A stretch of 64,000 bases of DNA, from assembly GCF_000196175.1 (NCBI RefSeq), contig NC_005363.1, positions 62,001-126,000 of the forward strand, read 5' to 3'. Position 1 is the stretch's first letter, and each line of letters begins with the position of its first letter. Under the pieces are notes generated by a model, which saw only the letters and a list, made by a program, of their open reading frames with translations, made no database searches and was not told the DNA's origin. Of this stretch, positions 47,134 to 56,475 are shown piece after piece. The position numbers were made by a program, and so were the translations under genes. Source of the DNA: Bdellovibrio bacteriovorus HD100. Lineage in GTDB: Bacteria > Bdellovibrionota > Bdellovibrionia > Bdellovibrionales > Bdellovibrionaceae.

Positions 47134-47856
47134 TTACAAGTCGATGGAAGTGATGCCAGCAGCCTGCGCCATTTTCAGATAGCGCAAAGCCTCGGGATGT
47201 TGCGGATCCCGAATAAGGATATTCTCCCATTGTTCCGTGGCTTCAGCAATATTGTTTGAATTGTAGTAAATCGCCCCCAGCTTCAGTCGAGCTGGAATAA
47301 GGTGTGGGTATTCGCGGATCAGGGACTTCAGATCCTTGATGGCGCGGTCCCCCTGGCCCAGTTGCACATGAACTTCAGCAATGCGCATGGTGATTTCTGC
47401 TTTTCTGCTGGAAAGTTTCTGTGCCTTCAGAAGCTGTTCCAAAGCTTCGTTGTAGCGTTTGTACTGATAATACAAGTCCGCCAGTTCCTCGTGTTTGGAG
47501 GCGATTTTTTCGTCCACAAACGGGTCCTGTTTGCCGGATTTTTTCTCCAGCTGGGATTGAGCATCCAGGAACACCTGTTTGCCTTCATCGTATTTACCCA
47601 GATCATTCAGAATGATGGACAAACCCACGCTGGCGTCGGTGTAGGTGGGATCGATTTCCAAAGCACGACGGAAGGTTTTGATCGCCTTGCTGAACTGGCC
47701 TTTGTCGTAAAAGATCGTCGCCAGCATCTGATAAACTTCCGGATTGCGGGTGTTTTGCAGAAGCATCTGGTTCAGAATCGGTTCGGCCATCTTGTAGTTC
47801 CCGTTGATGAAGTATCCACGGGCTTCAGAGAGCATATCGTCATGAAGAGCGTTCAT
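47134..47856 (-). CDS. TPR-repeat protein
   Basis: 240 residues made of about six tetratricopeptide repeats (PEVYQMLATIFYDKGQFSKAIKTFRRALEIDPTY is a textbook unit). No signal peptide, so probably cytoplasmic or membrane-peripheral. It abuts bamD (shared A of stop and start region at 47856) and precedes hpt by 12 nt, so bamD-TPR-hpt look like one operon. A scaffold or assembly role is likely; no specific partner can be named. Confidence 0.85.
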   Translation of the reverse strand: MNALHDDMLSEARGYFINGNYKMAEPILNQMLLQNTRNPEVYQMLATIFYDKGQFSKAIKTFRRALEIDPTYTDASVGLSIILNDLGKYDEGKQVFLDAQSQLEKKSGKQDPFVDEKIASKHEELADLYYQYKRYNEALEQLLKAQKLSSRKAEITMRIAEVHVQLGQGDRAIKDLKSLIREYPHLIPARLKLGAIYYNSNNIAEATEQWENILIRDPQHPEALRYLKMAQAAGITSIDL

Positions 47857-48593
47857 TACTCAAGCTCCTTTTCAGCGTCTTTCAGTTCGCGGCTGCCAGG
47901 GAAGTCACGGGCCAAAACGGCTTCGTATTTTTTCGCTTTTGCGGTGTCGCCGATTTTCTGTGCCGAGATCGTTGCACGGGAAAGGGCTTTGGCGTCAAAA
48001 CCAAGTCCGCGATAATTGTTGTAAAGACCTTCATAGCGGCCCAGGGCACTGTCGAAGATTTTACGTTTGAAGTAGAAGTCCGCGATGTATTCTTCTTTTT
48101 CCGCCAGCATGCGAATCGCAGCGGTGCGCTTTTCTTTGGCTTCATTCACGAACTCAGAGTTCGGATATTTCTTAATCAAATCAGAAAGATTCAAGATCGT
48201 GTCATTGGCCAGAGTTAGGTCGCGGTCAATGGTGGAGGGAAGCTGGTTGTAATAGCTCATGCCGATACGGAACTGAACGTAGTCTGAATTCGGAACGGTG
48301 GGGTGAAGCTCTTTGAACATCTGGTAAGACACTTGCGCTTCCGCGTAGGATTCCTGTTTGTAGTAAACATCCGCGATGGCCAGTTCGGATTTCGTGGCGA
48401 AATTGCTGTACGGGAATTTGTTTTTTACTTCAGTGTATCTGCGGATGGCTTCTTCATAACGCTCAGATTTGTCGTACTCTTCCGCAATGGCGAAAGCCCC
48501 TTCCGGCGTATTGGAGTTCTTTTCAGTGGAGGCACAGGAAACCAGAGTTCCCAGGGCCGCGAGAATGACTATGACTCGGAGCGTTTTCAACAT
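47856..48593 (-). CDS. bamD: Outer-membrane assembly lipoprotein BamD
   Basis: 245 residues with a type II signal peptide (lipobox LVSC, acylated Cys about residue 20) and TPR-like repeats typical of BamD/YfiO: AFAIAEEYDKSERYEEAIRRYTEVKNKFPYSNFA, then KSELAIADVYYKQESYAEAQVSYQMFKELHPTVPNSDYVQFRIGMSYY. With BamA it is the essential part of the beta-barrel assembly machine on the periplasmic face of the outer membrane, relevant here to the many barrel proteins. Confidence 0.9.
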   Translation of the reverse strand: MLKTLRVIVILAALGTLVSCASTEKNSNTPEGAFAIAEEYDKSERYEEAIRRYTEVKNKFPYSNFATKSELAIADVYYKQESYAEAQVSYQMFKELHPTVPNSDYVQFRIGMSYYNQLPSTIDRDLTLANDTILNLSDLIKKYPNSEFVNEAKEKRTAAIRMLAEKEEYIADFYFKRKIFDSALGRYEGLYNNYRGLGFDAKALSRATISAQKIGDTAKAKKYEAVLARDFPGSRELKDAEKELE

Positions 48594-48627
48594 AGAGGTA
48601 AATCATATTTTGACCAAGGTCCAGCTG

Positions 48628-49413
48628 TCAACGCGTCAAAAGCAGGGAGGATTTTTTAATCCAGCCGGTAAGAGAGCCTGGGTAAGTCACCTGCACCCAA
48701 TCCCCCTGGGTGGTGTGGGCCACAACCTCCATTCCGCCGTATAAATCGAGGATGGAGACCTGGTTTTCACCTGGGGCGGTTTGCAACGCGACTTTCTCTT
48801 CGATGATGGTTCCGCGGGTCACAGACAGGTCATAGATTTTCAACCCCAAAAGCCCTGTAAATATAACAAAGCCCAAGGTCAAAATGACGGCCACAGTCGG
48901 GAATCTGGGCAGTGCGGTTTCTTCAGTCAGGGCGCGGCGTCTAGCTCCGGCATAACCCAAAAGCAACCATCCAGCGACAAAGAAAAGCAGAGTGGAAAGA
49001 ATGAGATACGCAGTCAGAGGAACGGGTTGCAGCAGGTTCTTGCGAAGGGTTTCGTAAGTTTCAATCTGGTGCGGAACTTCCTTTACCTGCATCTGTGACA
49101 ACACAAACTTTAGTCCAGCAACTGCCGTAGAAAGTTCCGGTTCTGAATCCAAAGCTTTGCGCAGAAGGCCAACAGCCAGGGGCTTGTTTCCAAGTTGAAA
49201 TTCACTCAAAGCAAGATTGGTCAGAACCGTCGCGTTGTGCGGATCATTCTGCAGGGCTTTAGAGAAGCTTTCCTTCGCTTTAGCATAGTCTTTGGCGACA
49301 TAAAACTGAGTTCCCTGCTTAAAAAGATCTGCAGAGGTCTCTGTTTGCGCCGCACCTAGAGAGGGCAAAATCAGAAAAAGAAAGAACACAGAGAGCAATT
49401 TCAAGTTCGACAT
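48628..49413 (-). CDS. BatE-like TPR/SH3 membrane protein
   Basis: 261 residues: signal sequence (about 1-22), two TPR-like repeats (ADLFKQGTQFYVAKDYAKAKESFSKALQNDPHN), two transmembrane helices (about 131-152 and 172-193), and a C-terminal bacterial SH3-like domain (VALQTAPGENQVSILDLYGGMEVVAHTTQGDWVQVTYPGSLTGWIKKSSL). This order matches BatE proteins of the Bat aerotolerance cluster, but batA-D are not adjacent here. ATG 49413 is preferred over an upstream TTG. Function is inferred only from architecture. Confidence 0.8.
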   Translation of the reverse strand: MSNLKLLSVFFLFLILPSLGAAQTETSADLFKQGTQFYVAKDYAKAKESFSKALQNDPHNATVLTNLALSEFQLGNKPLAVGLLRKALDSEPELSTAVAGLKFVLSQMQVKEVPHQIETYETLRKNLLQPVPLTAYLILSTLLFFVAGWLLLGYAGARRRALTEETALPRFPTVAVILTLGFVIFTGLLGLKIYDLSVTRGTIIEEKVALQTAPGENQVSILDLYGGMEVVAHTTQGDWVQVTYPGSLTGWIKKSSLLLTR

Positions 49414-49548
49414 AGCTCTCAAAGTTTACAGATAAAAGTCTCTTGATGTCTAGGGCGTGGCTTGTCTTAGTCCTGACCGAGGAGTAAACTAGACGGGCAT
49501 TTCAAAAAACAATGGGTCCTGCTTAGATTAGGCCCCGCGAAAGGTATT

Positions 49549-50925
49549 ATGAGTTCTCTTGTAGGTCATCAGATACAGCAATCCGATAAAATCAAATCCA
49601 TGATTCAGGATCTTGTTGGCGAAGTTGGAAAACTAAACGCACAGATCACTGGCATTCGCGCTCCGATGGATGAATTTAAAGATTCTGGAAAACAAAAGAT
49701 TGATCTTGCCGGTCAGTTCCGTGGTCGTCCTTTGCACTATCCGTACATGGGTACGGGCGCGGGCCGTGGTCCTTACGTGGAGCTTGAAGATGGCAGCGTG
49801 AAACTGGATTTGATCAACGGTATCGGTATTCACCTGATGGGCCACTCTCACCCACGTGTGATCGCAGCGGCAGTTCGTGGTTCTTTGGCGGACATCCTGA
49901 CTCAAGGGAACTTGCAGCCGAACAACGAATACCGTCTGTTCACGGAAAAGATCGTCAAACTTGCCAGCAAAAAAAGCCGTATGAAATACGCGTGGATCGC
50001 AACCTGCGGCACCATGGCCAATGAAAACGCGTTGAAACTTTCGCGCCAGAAAAATTCCCCGGCTCGTTTTGTGATGGGCTTTAAGGACGCCTTCGCGGGT
50101 CGTTCCACCATGATGGCCGAAGTGACCGACAACCCGGCATACAAACAGGGCCTGCCAGAATATAACGAAGTTTTGCGCGTTCCTTTCTATGACAAGCGTG
50201 ATCCAAAATCCGGCGAAAAAGCTTTGAACGTGATGAAAGAGCACGTGGCAAAACACGAAGGCAATATCTCTGTCTTTGGTTTTGAGCCGATGCTGGGTGA
50301 GGGCGGTTATCAGGCGGCTCCGCGTGAATTCTTCATCCCGCTTTTGGATTTCTGTAAATCCAAAAACATCGCAATCTGGGCGGACGAGGTTCAGACCTTC
50401 ACACGCACAGGTGAATACTTTGCCTTTGAAACTTTGGACATCGGCCAGTATATCGACATCTGCACGATCGCAAAAACAGCGCAGGTGGGTGCGACTCTTT
50501 ACACCGAAGAATACAATCCAAAACCAGGTTTGATTGCGGGCACATTCTCGGGCTCCACGCCGTCTTTGACAGCGGGTATGGAAATGCTGGACATGCTGGG
50601 CGAAGGTTTCCTGGGTCCTCAGGGTCGTATCAATCAAATTCACAGACGCTTCATCGACGGCATCAACCGTCTGAATGAAACATCCTGCAAAGGCATCGCT
50701 CAGGATGCGGGTGGTATGGGTCTGATGATTGCGTTCACTCCGCACGATGGCAAAAAAGAAAGCGTGAATGCCTTCCTGAATAAACTCTTCCAAAACGGCG
50801 TGATTGCTTTCCCTTGCGGTAAAGATCCGGTTCGCGCCCGTTTCCTGGTGCCGGCGATCATTGAAGACGCTGACATCGACATCGCTTTGAAAGCGATCGA
50901 AAAAACTTTGCTTGAAGGAGTCTAG
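49549..50925 (+). CDS. Class III PLP-dependent aminotransferase (AstC-like by context)
   Basis: 458 residues of the ornithine/lysine aminotransferase group: substrate/PLP-phosphate region TCGTMANENALKLSRQ, cofactor-binding Asp279 in IWADEVQTF and Schiff-base Lys309 in TIAKTAQVGA. The KTAQVGA and GTFSGSTPS context looks nearer to lysine-6-aminotransferases than to the commonest ArgD/AstC sequences. Position at the head of an operon with astA and astD implies succinylornithine transaminase activity, but lysine or ornithine transamination is also possible. The first ~50 residues are an unusual helical extension. Next gene starts immediately after its stop. Confidence 0.82.
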   Translation: MSSLVGHQIQQSDKIKSMIQDLVGEVGKLNAQITGIRAPMDEFKDSGKQKIDLAGQFRGRPLHYPYMGTGAGRGPYVELEDGSVKLDLINGIGIHLMGHSHPRVIAAAVRGSLADILTQGNLQPNNEYRLFTEKIVKLASKKSRMKYAWIATCGTMANENALKLSRQKNSPARFVMGFKDAFAGRSTMMAEVTDNPAYKQGLPEYNEVLRVPFYDKRDPKSGEKALNVMKEHVAKHEGNISVFGFEPMLGEGGYQAAPREFFIPLLDFCKSKNIAIWADEVQTFTRTGEYFAFETLDIGQYIDICTIAKTAQVGATLYTEEYNPKPGLIAGTFSGSTPSLTAGMEMLDMLGEGFLGPQGRINQIHRRFIDGINRLNETSCKGIAQDAGGMGLMIAFTPHDGKKESVNAFLNKLFQNGVIAFPCGKDPVRARFLVPAIIEDADIDIALKAIEKTLLEGV

Positions 50926-52272
50926 TTGGACTTCATCGAGGCCTGCCGACAACTGATCGCTATCGACAGCTCACCCACTCACGGCAATAAAGAATTGTCC
51001 AAGTGGGTGGCGGCCTTTTGCCGTCAGCGTGGATTGCACGTTGAAGAGCAAGAGGAGGTTGTCGGGGACCTTGAACAGGCGAATGTGATTGCCCGTCCGG
51101 TGGCGGAGCGCCCGGAAGCCGAGTTCCTGCTGCAAACGCATCTGGACACGGTGGATCCGGGGCCGTTCTCGCTTTGGACAGATACGGGCAGCAATCCGTT
51201 TGATGCCCATATCATCGACGGAAAAATCCACGGCCTGGGGGCCGCGGATGTAAAGCTCGACTTCTTGTGCAAACTAGAAGCGCTGGCATCGTTCGGACCT
51301 GATCGCAAATGGCGTTTGCCGCCAGTCCTGGTGGGGACCTTTGGGGAAGAGTCCGGCATGCAAGGGGCCCTGAAGCTGATTCGCAAAAACAAGATTTCTG
51401 CGAAGATGGCGTTGATCGGGGAGCCCAGTGATCTGCGAGTGATCAATGCGGCGAAAGGTTTTGCCAGTGTTGAAATTCACGTGCCGTTCTCGGATGAAGA
51501 GATGCGCTATCGGGAAGAACACAACCTGCGCGAAAGCACCTCGACGCAGTCTAAGATTTTCCGCGGTAAAGCGGCGCACTCTTCCACGCCGCATCTGGGG
51601 GAAAGTGCGATAGCCAAGATGTTTGAATATCTCATGATGCTGCCGGATTCGGTGAACGTCATGGAGATGGATGGCGGAATCAATTTCAACACTGTTCCCA
51701 GCCATGCATTCTTGGAAATCGATATGGTGAACCAGATCCCTGAGCCCATTTCACGTAAGATTGCCAATATCTATCGTGCGGTGAAAGCTCTGGAGCTGGA
51801 GTTTTTGGATCATAAAGATGACGATTTTTATCCGACCACGCCGACATTGAACATTGGACTGATCCGCACCAATGAAGGCGACATTCAGATTTCCGGTTCG
51901 TGCCGGATTCCTCCGGTGATCACGCATGAAATCTATGAAGGCTGGATGGATCGTCTGCGCCAGGTGTGCGAAGCCAATGGCGCCACCTTCCGCGTGAATG
52001 ACTATAAAAAGCCCTTCCGCACCGAAGTGACTTCGATTCTTGCAAAAGGGTGTCTGGATGAATTGCGGGCGATGGGACTTGATGACAAGCCAATCACCCA
52101 GGCCTCAACAAATGAAGCCAGCATCTTCACCCGCGTGGGTATTGAGTGTGTGTGTTTTGGTCCCGGTAAAAGGGAAGGAAACGTGCACACCCCTCAGGAG
52201 CACGTCTCTATAGAGGATCTGCACAAGGCTATTGAGTTTTATAAAAGGATCATCGAAAGGTTTTGTTTATGA
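50926..52272 (+). CDS. M20-family metallohydrolase (ArgE/DapE/desuccinylase-like)
   Basis: 448 residues. Zinc-site motifs of the M20 family are in order: HLDTVDPG, GAADVKLD, the catalytic GTFGEESGMQGA, GEPSD, and the terminal HTPQEHV. Start is TTG at 50926, directly after the aminotransferase stop and preceded by AAGGAG at ideal distance; no ATG fits as well. Between astC-like and astA genes it may replace AstE (succinylglutamate desuccinylase), an enzyme normally of another family. An insertion around SDEEMRYREEHNLRESTSTQ is unusual. The stop overlaps the astA ATG. Confidence 0.83.
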   Translation: MDFIEACRQLIAIDSSPTHGNKELSKWVAAFCRQRGLHVEEQEEVVGDLEQANVIARPVAERPEAEFLLQTHLDTVDPGPFSLWTDTGSNPFDAHIIDGKIHGLGAADVKLDFLCKLEALASFGPDRKWRLPPVLVGTFGEESGMQGALKLIRKNKISAKMALIGEPSDLRVINAAKGFASVEIHVPFSDEEMRYREEHNLRESTSTQSKIFRGKAAHSSTPHLGESAIAKMFEYLMMLPDSVNVMEMDGGINFNTVPSHAFLEIDMVNQIPEPISRKIANIYRAVKALELEFLDHKDDDFYPTTPTLNIGLIRTNEGDIQISGSCRIPPVITHEIYEGWMDRLRQVCEANGATFRVNDYKKPFRTEVTSILAKGCLDELRAMGLDDKPITQASTNEASIFTRVGIECVCFGPGKREGNVHTPQEHVSIEDLHKAIEFYKRIIERFCL

Positions 52273-53297
52273 GTTTCATAATACGTCCGGTACATCACGA
52301 TGATTTGAATCAACTGGTGGACCTTGCCAAGCAGTTCAATCTTTTGAACCTGCCTGGCGATAAAAAAGTGATCGGTGAAAAGATCGATCGCAGCGAACAG
52401 TCGTTTGCGGGTAAACTTTCTAAAACCCAGTCCGAATATCTTTTCGTTCTGGAAGACGTTGAGGAAAAATACGTCGTGGGAAGTTCTCTGGTTCTGGCCA
52501 AACACGGTAACGACGAAGTTCCCCACAGTTATTTCAAAATTTTTAAACGCGACCATTTTTCCCAGGATCTGGGTGTCGGCTTTATTCATCAAGTTTTGCG
52601 CTTTCAGCTGGATTTTGACGGTCCAACAGAAATCGGAGGACTTCTTGTTGATAAATCCTATCGCCGTCGTCCGGAAAAGCTGGGAAAACAAATCAGTCTT
52701 TCCCGTTTCCTGTACATGGGTCTTTACCCGGAACGCTTTGAAGACCGTGTGCTGTGTGAACTGACGCCGCCACTGACAGATGAGGGCCGCAGTGAATTCT
52801 GGGAGGCGCTGGGCCGCCGATTCACGGGGTTGCCGTATCAGGAAGCCGATCTTCTTTCCCAGTCCCACAAGGAATTTATCGAAAGTCTGTTCCCGCAAGA
52901 TGATATTTACCTGTGCCTGCTGGACGCCAAAGCGCGTCTGGTTTTGGGACGTGTGGGTGAAGCCACGAAGCCTGCCCAGCATCTTTTGGAAAGCATCGGC
53001 TTTAGTTATCTGGATGAAGTCGATCCTTTTGATGGGGGTCCTCACTATGGCGCCAATGTGTCCCAGATTCTGCCGATCACTCAAGGACGTCGTCTGCGTG
53101 TGACGGAGTTTAAAGATGCCGCCTACAAAGAGCAGGGCCTTGTGGCCACCACGGGCGAGGATTTCAAAGCGTCTCTGGCGTCTGCAGATGTGCGTGGCAA
53201 TGATGTGGCCCTGGCGCCGAAGGTGCGTCAGCTTCTAAATATTGAAGTCGGCGAAGAAATTTATATGTCTCCATTTAATTACAATAGAGGAAAATAA
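52269..53297 (+). CDS. astA: Arginine N-succinyltransferase
   Basis: 342 residues of the AstA family (GNAT-like fold): MSFIIRPVHHDDLNQLVDLA at the start, EIGGLLVDKSYRRRPEKLGKQISLSRFLYMG, CELTPPLTDEGRSEFWEALGRRFTGLPYQEADLLS, and HYGANVSQILPI. It transfers succinyl from succinyl-CoA to L-arginine, the first step of the AST pathway. ATG 52269 overlaps the previous stop as ATGA with AAAGG 8 nt upstream. Confidence 0.93.
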   Translation: MSFIIRPVHHDDLNQLVDLAKQFNLLNLPGDKKVIGEKIDRSEQSFAGKLSKTQSEYLFVLEDVEEKYVVGSSLVLAKHGNDEVPHSYFKIFKRDHFSQDLGVGFIHQVLRFQLDFDGPTEIGGLLVDKSYRRRPEKLGKQISLSRFLYMGLYPERFEDRVLCELTPPLTDEGRSEFWEALGRRFTGLPYQEADLLSQSHKEFIESLFPQDDIYLCLLDAKARLVLGRVGEATKPAQHLLESIGFSYLDEVDPFDGGPHYGANVSQILPITQGRRLRVTEFKDAAYKEQGLVATTGEDFKASLASADVRGNDVALAPKVRQLLNIEVGEEIYMSPFNYNRGK

Positions 53298-53300
53298 GAA

Positions 53301-54818
53301 ATGAGCACCACCATCTTCCCAATCAAATACAAAGGTGACTTTATCAACGGACGTTTTGTTCCGGTCAGCAAAGGGGACGGCGAGTTTAAGGACATCAGCC
53401 CGGCCGATTTGTCGGACCTGGTTATGACGGTGCCATTTAAAAACGACCACATCGATGAGGCCTGTGTCGCAGCGAAAAAAGCCTATATGGGCTGGGCGAT
53501 GCTGTCCGTGGACGAGCGCCGTGGTTATCTGATGCGTTTGAAAGAACTTTTTGATTCCCATGCTGAACAAATGGCGCAGGTGATTTCCCGCGACACTGGA
53601 AAACCAACTTGGGAAGCTCTGACCGAAGCCAAAGCTTTGGGCGCAAAGATCGACATCACTTTGAACCAGTCTTTGAATCTGGTGGCGGAAGAAAGAATTC
53701 CCAACGCCCTTCCACAAGTGGAGGGTGTGATTCGTTATCGTTCCCGCGGGGTGATGGCCGTGGTGGGTCCGTTCAACTTCCCGGCACATTTGCCAAATGG
53801 TCACATCATTCCGGCGTTGATTGCGGGTAACACGGTGGTGTTCAAACCGTCCGAGCAGACTCCGGCGGTGGGGCAGTTCATGGCAGAAATCTATGAAAAA
53901 GCCCAGTTCCCTCCAGGCGTCTTCAATCTGGTTCAGGGTGCCGGCGCTGCGGGTGGACGTTTGGTTGCCAATGAACATGTGGACGGGATTCTGTTCACGG
54001 GTTCTTACGAAGTCGGTTTGAAAATCAAACAAGAGACTTTGAATCACTACTGGAAAATCCTGGCTCTTGAAATGGGCGGTAAGAATGCCACGGTTGTCTG
54101 GGATGATGCGGACATGGATAAGGCGATCTATGAAAGCCTTGTGGGTTCTTATATGACCGCGGGTCAGCGCTGCTCCTGCACCAGTCGTATTATTTTGCAC
54201 CCGAAAATCGCTGACGAGTTCACGGAAAGATTCTATCAGGCGGCGAAAAAGCTTTCGATCGGTCACTGGACAGAAAACACCTTCATGGGACCATTGATCA
54301 ACGAGGCGGCGGTGGAAAAGTACATCCGCTTCCAGGAAATCGCCAATCGCGAAAACTGTGAAAGCCTGATGCGCGGCAAAGCTTTGGATTTGAAACACAA
54401 AGGTTACTATGTGACGCCGTCGATCCATCTGGTGAACAAGTTTGATCCGAACAGCGTTTATCAGAAAAGCGAAATCTTCGGCCCGAACGTGGCGATCTAT
54501 CAGTCAGATAACTTCGACGAAGCGATGAACATCGTGAACTCTTCCGGATACGGCCTGGTGATGGCATTGTTCTCCAAGAACAAGGAACTTTACGAGCAGG
54601 CTTTGTTGAAGGCGCGCGTGGGTCTTTTGAACTGGAATCGCACGACGAACGGATCCAGCTCCCGTCTGCCGTTTGGTGGCATGGGCAAATCCGGCAATGA
54701 CCGCCCTTCCGCGCACTTTGCAATTCAGTATTGTACTGTGCCGGTGGCGAGCCTTGAAGATGCGACTCCTTTTGACCCGACAAAAATTCTGCCGGGCATG
54801 AACTTGGATATGAAGTAA
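53301..54818 (+). CDS. astD: N-succinylglutamate 5-semialdehyde dehydrogenase
   Basis: 505-residue aldehyde dehydrogenase. NAD-binding and catalytic blocks are GPFNFPAHLPNGHIIPALIAGNTVVFKPSEQTP, FTGSYEVGLKI, Glu257 in LALEMGGKNATVVW and nucleophile Cys291 in TAGQRCSCTSR. The LEMGG and GQRC(S/T)C contexts are typical of AstD. It oxidises succinylglutamate semialdehyde to succinylglutamate. It starts 3 nt after astA and its TAA shares a base with the mltG ATG. Confidence 0.92.
   Translation: MSTTIFPIKYKGDFINGRFVPVSKGDGEFKDISPADLSDLVMTVPFKNDHIDEACVAAKKAYMGWAMLSVDERRGYLMRLKELFDSHAEQMAQVISRDTGKPTWEALTEAKALGAKIDITLNQSLNLVAEERIPNALPQVEGVIRYRSRGVMAVVGPFNFPAHLPNGHIIPALIAGNTVVFKPSEQTPAVGQFMAEIYEKAQFPPGVFNLVQGAGAAGGRLVANEHVDGILFTGSYEVGLKIKQETLNHYWKILALEMGGKNATVVWDDADMDKAIYESLVGSYMTAGQRCSCTSRIILHPKIADEFTERFYQAAKKLSIGHWTENTFMGPLINEAAVEKYIRFQEIANRENCESLMRGKALDLKHKGYYVTPSIHLVNKFDPNSVYQKSEIFGPNVAIYQSDNFDEAMNIVNSSGYGLVMALFSKNKELYEQALLKARVGLLNWNRTTNGSSSRLPFGGMGKSGNDRPSAHFAIQYCTVPVASLEDATPFDPTKILPGMNLDMK
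53321..54818 (+). other. See astD entry: internal span kept for operon context
   Basis: Part of the four-gene catabolic operon 49549-54818 (aminotransferase, M20 hydrolase, astA, astD) in which all junctions are 3 nt or less or overlap; the gene itself is described in the next entry. Confidence 0.5.
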
Positions 54819-55900
54819 TGAAGAAAACGATTTTGGTTCTGATTCTTGCGGTGGTGATCCTTTTGGCCTCTGTCGGTGGCGGCGTGGCCTATCTGGCGTA
54901 TCAGTTTACCAACTCCCGCCCCAGCGATGTGGCTCAGGATGTGGTTTACGAAGTCACTCCAGGAAAAGGTTTTGCCACGATTGCCAAAGAGCTTGAAGAA
55001 AAGGGTCTGGTGAAAAACGCCACGTTCTTTAATCTTTTTGCCCGCTTTAAAGGGGATCGTTCCAAAATCAAAGTCGGTGAATACCTTCTTCGCACCAATA
55101 TGATCCCGACTGAAGTTCTTGAGGCCATCACTTCAGGTAAAAGTATTGCCCGAAGTTTTACGGTCAGCGAAGGTCTTAGCACCTACGAAATTGCCGAACT
55201 TTATGAAAAGCAGGGCTTCGGCACAGCCGAAAGCTTTATGGCTTTGGTGCGGGATCCAGCGCTGATTCAAAGTCTGCTGGGCGAAAAAGCCGACAGTCTG
55301 GAAGGTTATCTGTTTCCGGAAACCTACATGTTGACCAAGTACACGGACACCAAAACGCTGATCTCAAACATGGTGAAGCGTTTTTTGTACGTTTACAACG
55401 AAGTGATGGCACAGGCTGAAATCAGATCCATGACCCGCAATCAAGTGGTGACGTTGGCAAGTATCATCGAAAAAGAAACCGGCGCTCCAGAGGAAAGACC
55501 GCTGATTTCTTCGGTCTTCCACAATCGCCTGGCGAAGAAAATGCGCCTGCAAACCGATCCAACGGTGATTTACGGAAAAGCCGAAGCCCTGGGTAAGATC
55601 GTGATCAATATCACGCGCGCGGATTTGCAAACACCCACTCGTTACAACACCTATGTGATTTACGGATTGCCTCCGGGCCCGATTGCGAACCCAGGTCGTG
55701 AAGCGATCTTGGCGGCCGTGAAGCCTCAAGAGTCCCAGTATTTGTTCTTTGTCAGCCAGAATGACGGGACCCATGTGTTTTCTGAAGACTACAAGGGCCA
55801 TCAGCGTGCGGTTCAAAAATTCCAGTTGGATCGTAAAGCGCGTGAAGGAAAATCCTGGAGAGACCTGCAAAAACGCCCGTCCACTCCGGATAAAAACTAG
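54818..55900 (+). CDS. mltG: Endolytic murein transglycosylase MltG
   Basis: 360 residues: one N-terminal transmembrane helix (about 5-28), a LysM-like region (PGKGFATIAKELEEKGLVKN), and the YceG/MltG catalytic domain with GYLFPETY, ASIIEKETG (Glu218/Glu220), the NRL-K-M-LQTDPTVIYG block, and YNTYVIYGLPPGPIANPG. It cuts nascent glycan strands at the periplasmic face and is thought to end strand elongation. Coupled to astD (TAATG). Its end overlaps the convergent gene by 4 nt. Confidence 0.95.
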   Translation: MKKTILVLILAVVILLASVGGGVAYLAYQFTNSRPSDVAQDVVYEVTPGKGFATIAKELEEKGLVKNATFFNLFARFKGDRSKIKVGEYLLRTNMIPTEVLEAITSGKSIARSFTVSEGLSTYEIAELYEKQGFGTAESFMALVRDPALIQSLLGEKADSLEGYLFPETYMLTKYTDTKTLISNMVKRFLYVYNEVMAQAEIRSMTRNQVVTLASIIEKETGAPEERPLISSVFHNRLAKKMRLQTDPTVIYGKAEALGKIVINITRADLQTPTRYNTYVIYGLPPGPIANPGREAILAAVKPQESQYLFFVSQNDGTHVFSEDYKGHQRAVQKFQLDRKAREGKSWRDLQKRPSTPDKN

Positions 55901-56391
55901 GGCTCAAAGCCCTCTGGAGCAGTGGCCCGGTCGAAGGATTTCGTATTCGGGTTGTAGCGGAAGATATTCAATCGAGGCACCATCTGCTCATCATAAGTTG
56001 GTGCCACAATCTCAAAAGTCCCATCCTTGTCCACATCGGTCAGTGCCAGATTCGTGGCATTTCCCTGAACCAGTACAAACCCGTCGCGGTTTTCATATAA
56101 TGGTAATCTTGCCAGCAATGTCAGGCCCTCAGCGGAAGCATCATAAACTTCTAAACTCAGGCTGTTGCGACTTTGGATTTTAAGCACCACCACTTTGGGG
56201 CCGTCCGGACCCAGTGTGCCGTCCACTTTGGCGACGATCTTGCGCTCTGAACTTAAAAAAGCATCTTTAACTTTCCCGCGCAGGGAAGGGACCACGGCCA
56301 CCACGGTCAAAGCCATGGCAATCAAGGAAAGGGCTCCCATAAGGATGATTTCTTTTTTCTTGAATGTCGTTTCAGAGGTGGTCGCGTTCAT
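55897..56391 (-). CDS. Membrane-anchored protein with FG-GAP/VCBS-like motif
   Basis: 164 residues: short cytoplasmic N-terminus, a transmembrane helix (about 16-38, ILMGALSLIAMALTVVAVVPS) and a beta-rich periplasmic domain including LALTDVDKDGTFEIVAPTYD, a DxDxDG calcium-loop element of the FG-GAP/VCBS kind. ATG 56391 is chosen because an upstream in-frame extension to 56694 would lie wholly antisense to the aspartokinase start. Function unknown. Confidence 0.73.
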   Translation of the reverse strand: MNATTSETTFKKKEIILMGALSLIAMALTVVAVVPSLRGKVKDAFLSSERKIVAKVDGTLGPDGPKVVVLKIQSRNSLSLEVYDASAEGLTLLARLPLYENRDGFVLVQGNATNLALTDVDKDGTFEIVAPTYDEQMVPRLNIFRYNPNTKSFDRATAPEGFEP

Positions 56392-56475
56392 AGGGAAAGT
56401 CTGCCATAAAAGTCGTTGAATGAAAAAGCATAACCGCATTAGGATATTCCCTGGCCCAAGGGCCAAGGAGTGCAT

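Noticed and set aside
53321..54818. A separate feature inside astD
   Set aside because: The span listed for operon context is not an independent element; only the astD gene is supported there.
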